Origin: Nageia nagi
Taxonomy: Eukaryota > Pinophyta
Direction of reading: 5' to 3'
NCBI GenBank assembly: GCA_050084985.1
Contig: JBITNC010000002.1
Span: 24,986,001 to 25,050,000, forward strand
DNA length: 64,000 nt
In this document: one piece after another, positions 60,961-64,000 of the stretch
Position numbering within the stretch: the first letter of the stretch is position 1
Layout: each line of letters starts with the position of its first letter
Program-made: the position numbers and the translations under genes
Notes under the pieces: model-generated
What the model saw: the letters and a program-made list of their open reading frames with translations, nothing else
Databases searched by the model: none
What the model was told of the DNA's origin: nothing

Positions 60961-63900
60961 TTGGGTAGAAAAATTATAATGGAGGAAAAATAATAAATTA
61001 TAAATTTGAAAAGAGACTTAAATGGTACAGGTCCTTCTTCAATGCCCTTCAAGATGGAGGCAAAACTTGATATTCTTATTTTTTAAAGGAGAATTCAATG
61101 CAAAGAAGTTGAACCATTAGGTGAAGCAACTAGAGGTTTATTTCCATTTCCAAGTAGTGACCAAGGATTAGAATAAATTTCTCTTACAAGGCTCAAGATA
61201 GGAGGTCATGTATTAGTTTGGTGGGAAAGCTACATGTAATATCTAGAGCATGAGAATGAGTCACCAATTTATTCATGGGAGGAGTTCAAAAATATACTAA
61301 AGGAATAACTCTATCCTCTAGGCCACTGCAAGAAATAAATCATGAAGTGGCCCAATTCTTTCGGCAAGGTAAGGGGGAAGTGTACAAGATTACATAACAA
61401 AATTTTGGCAGCAAGCAACATTGCTTGAGATTTATCTCAAGGATCCATAAATATTAATGAAGTACACTAAAGGTGTATATAGATATTTAAGAAGGATAAT
61501 CATGTTATTAAGTCCATATAACATTGATTAAGTGATGTTCAAGCATATTACCTCGAGGAGGGTGGAAGATAAAGGTAGAAACTAGTAGCTCAAAGAAAAA
61601 TTATTAGGGAAAAAAATAAGAAGTTTAAAGAAAGGGAAAAGGAAATTCCTAATAAAAGAAAACCACCACAAACACAAAATAGAATGATGACAAGAGACAT
61701 TGTCCACATTATGATGAGGATGATCATACATAAGAGAAGTATTGGAAGATTCATCTAGAATTAGCTCCATACAACGTAAAGAAAAATAAAATTAAGAAGA
61801 AGAATGCAATGGCCACCAAAAATCAAGAAGTTGATGATAGTTCTAAGGTAGATGAGAATATCACTTATGCAGTAGTTAAAATAGTTGAGAACTCCAAGAA
61901 TGAGGATTGTAGTGAGGAGATAACTTCTTTCACATAAAAATTTAGTCTAAGAAGACTAGTAGAATTGATCCACTTTTTAATATGGTACTGAAGACTTGGT
62001 GAAGAAGTTTTGGTTGAAGGATTACAACCATCCATGCCTATATTAATTGATTTGGGTGCATACTGATGTTAAGATGCAAGTTATAAAGTAACATAAGTTG
62101 ACATTTACCATTAAAACCAATTTTATTAATGAAGTGATAGTTGATGTGGTTCTATTGAATGTTTATGATGTAGTATTTAATAGTTTTTCCTTGTTTGATA
62201 AGGATGCCATTTTCTATATAGAGGAGAACAATTATAGGTTGATCAAGAATGGCTTTATATTATTCATGCTAAAAAAAAAAGAAAAATATTCCTTTGGTGA
62301 TAGCTAAGCGAATAGACTCATTAATAAAAATAAGAAGTTTATGCTCGTGATGCTCAGGCCTTTAAGAGAGGAAAATCTAGTAGGGATGAAGATATTTGCA
62401 ACTTGTAATTAACAACAAAAGAGGTACAAGTTATTATGAATAATTTTCAATATATTTTCGAAGAACTAATGGGTTGACCACCTAAGAGGGAGATTGAACA
62501 TGAGATTCAAGTACATCATGATACTCCTCTACCTAACATAGGGTTGTATAGAAAGTCTGTAGTAGAAAGTGAGGAGATCAAGAAGTAAATTTGAAAGATC
62601 CTAAATTAAGAAGTCATTATGAAAAGTGAATCATCGTGTTGTTCATTGATTGTGTTGGTAATAAAGAAGGATGGGACTTGGAGAATGTGTGAGGATTACT
62701 ATGTACCAAATAAAATTGCTATAAAAAATAAGTATCCAATACCTTGACATATTGATTATCTAATGGATTATGCAAGTGGAAAAATACATTACCAATTTAG
62801 ACTTGAGAAGTGGATATCACCAAGTGCAAATCAAGGAGGAGGACATATGGAAGATAACTTTCAAAACTAATTAAGGGTTCTATGAGTGGTTAGTACTTCT
62901 TTTTGGCTAATGTAATGTATTAACCACCTTCATGAGGGTAATGAATGATGTTTTTAGACCTTTTATTGATTCTTTTTTATTATTTACTTGAATTATATTC
63001 TTATTTATAGTTAATATTAGGAAGAACTCAAAGAACACTTGAAGTAAGTGTTGTAAAATTTAATAAAAGAGAAGCTACTATGGAAAATACAAAAATTGAG
63101 TTTGGTTACAAGTCTTTGGAATATCTAGGACATGCTATAGGTGGTCGCCAAATAAATATTGATCCTAAAAAGGTTAAAACTATTATGGAATGTCCTAAAC
63201 CTAACAATGTAATGGACACAAGGAGTTTCTTAAGAGTTATCCAATATATAAGAAATTTTATTTATATTTTTTCTGCTATTGTTATGCCATTGGATGATGT
63301 TATTGGTAAAAGATATGTATTTCAATAAGAAATGAAGCAATAATTAGCTTTTGAGTTGTTGCTTTAATGTTAATACTATCAAACTTGTAGAATCCATTTG
63401 AAATTGAGATAAATATAAGTGAGTATGATATGGGAAAATTTTGATGTAAGTAAGAATACCCATATGATATCATTCAAAATAATTTAGAGGGGAAATTTTG
63501 AAATATCCCATGTATGATTAGGATTTATATGCATTGGTCCAAGCTATGAAGAAGTGGAAACATTATTTATTGGGGAAAGAGATAATCATCCACACCAACC
63601 ATCAACCTTTGCATCGTTTATAATATTAGTCAAAATTGTAGTAAGGCATTTTAGTTGGATATATTTTTTGCAATAATTTCACTTAATCATCAAGTATAAT
63701 AAGGGTAGTACTAATAAGATTATAGACATGCTTTCAAGATCACCTATCAAGGTTTTAGCTATAAGAAAAATAATGAATCATATCTATATCCTTTTATTCA
63801 TGAGTCATACACAGATTAAGAATACTTGGTTGATAATGAATTTAAGGAAGTTTATCAACATTTGGATCATATATCTAAACCAAATTACGAGGAGATTATT

Positions 63901-64000
63901 GATCATCATCTTAAGGATGGATATTTTTACAAGATGAACATGTTGTATATTTTAGAGGGAGAAATAATTTATCTCATAAGAGAACTATATGCATTATGTA
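60960..64000 (+). pseudogene. Gypsy-2: decayed Ty3/gypsy gag-pol, runs off right edge
   Basis: Plus-strand blocks: gag (about 61140-61560; LTRLKIGGHVLVWWESYM, SPIYSWEEFKNILKE, LYPLGH); RT (about 62600-63330; SLIVLVIKKDGTWRMC, NKIAIKNKYPIP); the catalytic block reads YLNYILIYS near 62983 in place of YLDDILIYS, so both Asp are lost; then SLEYLGHAIGGRQINIDPKK and MECPKPNNVMDTRSFLRVIQ. RNase H follows (about 63390-63620; FEIEINISEYDMG, LLGKEIIIHTNHQPL), then the linker toward the H2C2 zinc site (DGYFYKMNMLYILEGE, near 63910). The RNase H phrase is nearly the same as in Gypsy-1, so both belong to related lineages. Stops and frameshifts are very frequent. Confidence 0.87.

Overview
The window is plant nuclear DNA: AT-rich, with spliced genes and a very high load of nested LTR retrotransposons and hAT DNA transposons. 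Two host genes can be supported, both on the minus strand. The very long repeat-filled intron suggests a large-genome plant, plausibly a gymnosperm; that is inference, since no sequence here names a species.

Host gene 1 (minus, 46976 down to 3926 and continuing off the left edge) encodes a NEMP/TMEM194-type (DUF2215) nuclear-envelope membrane protein. Four exons are visible: 46877-46976 (start and signal peptide), 7845-8070, 4197-4354 and 3926-4071. All intervening splice sites are GT-AG and the phases join in frame. If exon 1 is assigned correctly, intron 1 is about 38.8 kb and almost everything between 8 and 47 kb is transposon nested in it. Intron 3 carries a Copia element that runs off the left edge. 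Host gene 2 (minus, 58658-56977) is a six-exon cinnamyl alcohol dehydrogenase (CAD) family gene with a one-base deletion in exon 3 and a GC-AG intron.

Mobile layer, left to right: Copia-1 (1-3828, minus, partial); a 3.5-kb solo LTR with a CATTG target duplication and about eleven 183-bp internal repeats (9467-12971); a decayed Gypsy element (about 15740-18670, minus); a 287-bp solo LTR with a TCCTT duplication (18671-18957); a LINE-type RNase H relic (about 23250-23740); an LTR element with 1.05-kb LTRs and a TGTTG duplication (24730-33499), whose internal region has no pol and instead carries a degraded copy of part of the TIMELESS gene; inside its 5' LTR, a nearly intact hAT element (25508-29395, 8-bp duplication GTTAAAAC); an older hAT transposase relic (about 34150-35400); Copia-2 with paired 505-bp LTRs (35883-45208); a Copia RNase H relic (about 50540-50750); and a decayed Gypsy pol that runs off the right edge (about 60960-64000).

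The clearest noteworthy system is the 24.7-33.5 kb nest: a pol-less LTR element that has captured a replication-fork/clock gene fragment and was itself hit by a hAT transposon. All elements show stops, frameshifts or lost catalytic residues. The hAT copy is the best preserved, with two nonsense codons in an otherwise continuous spliced frame of 743 codons.
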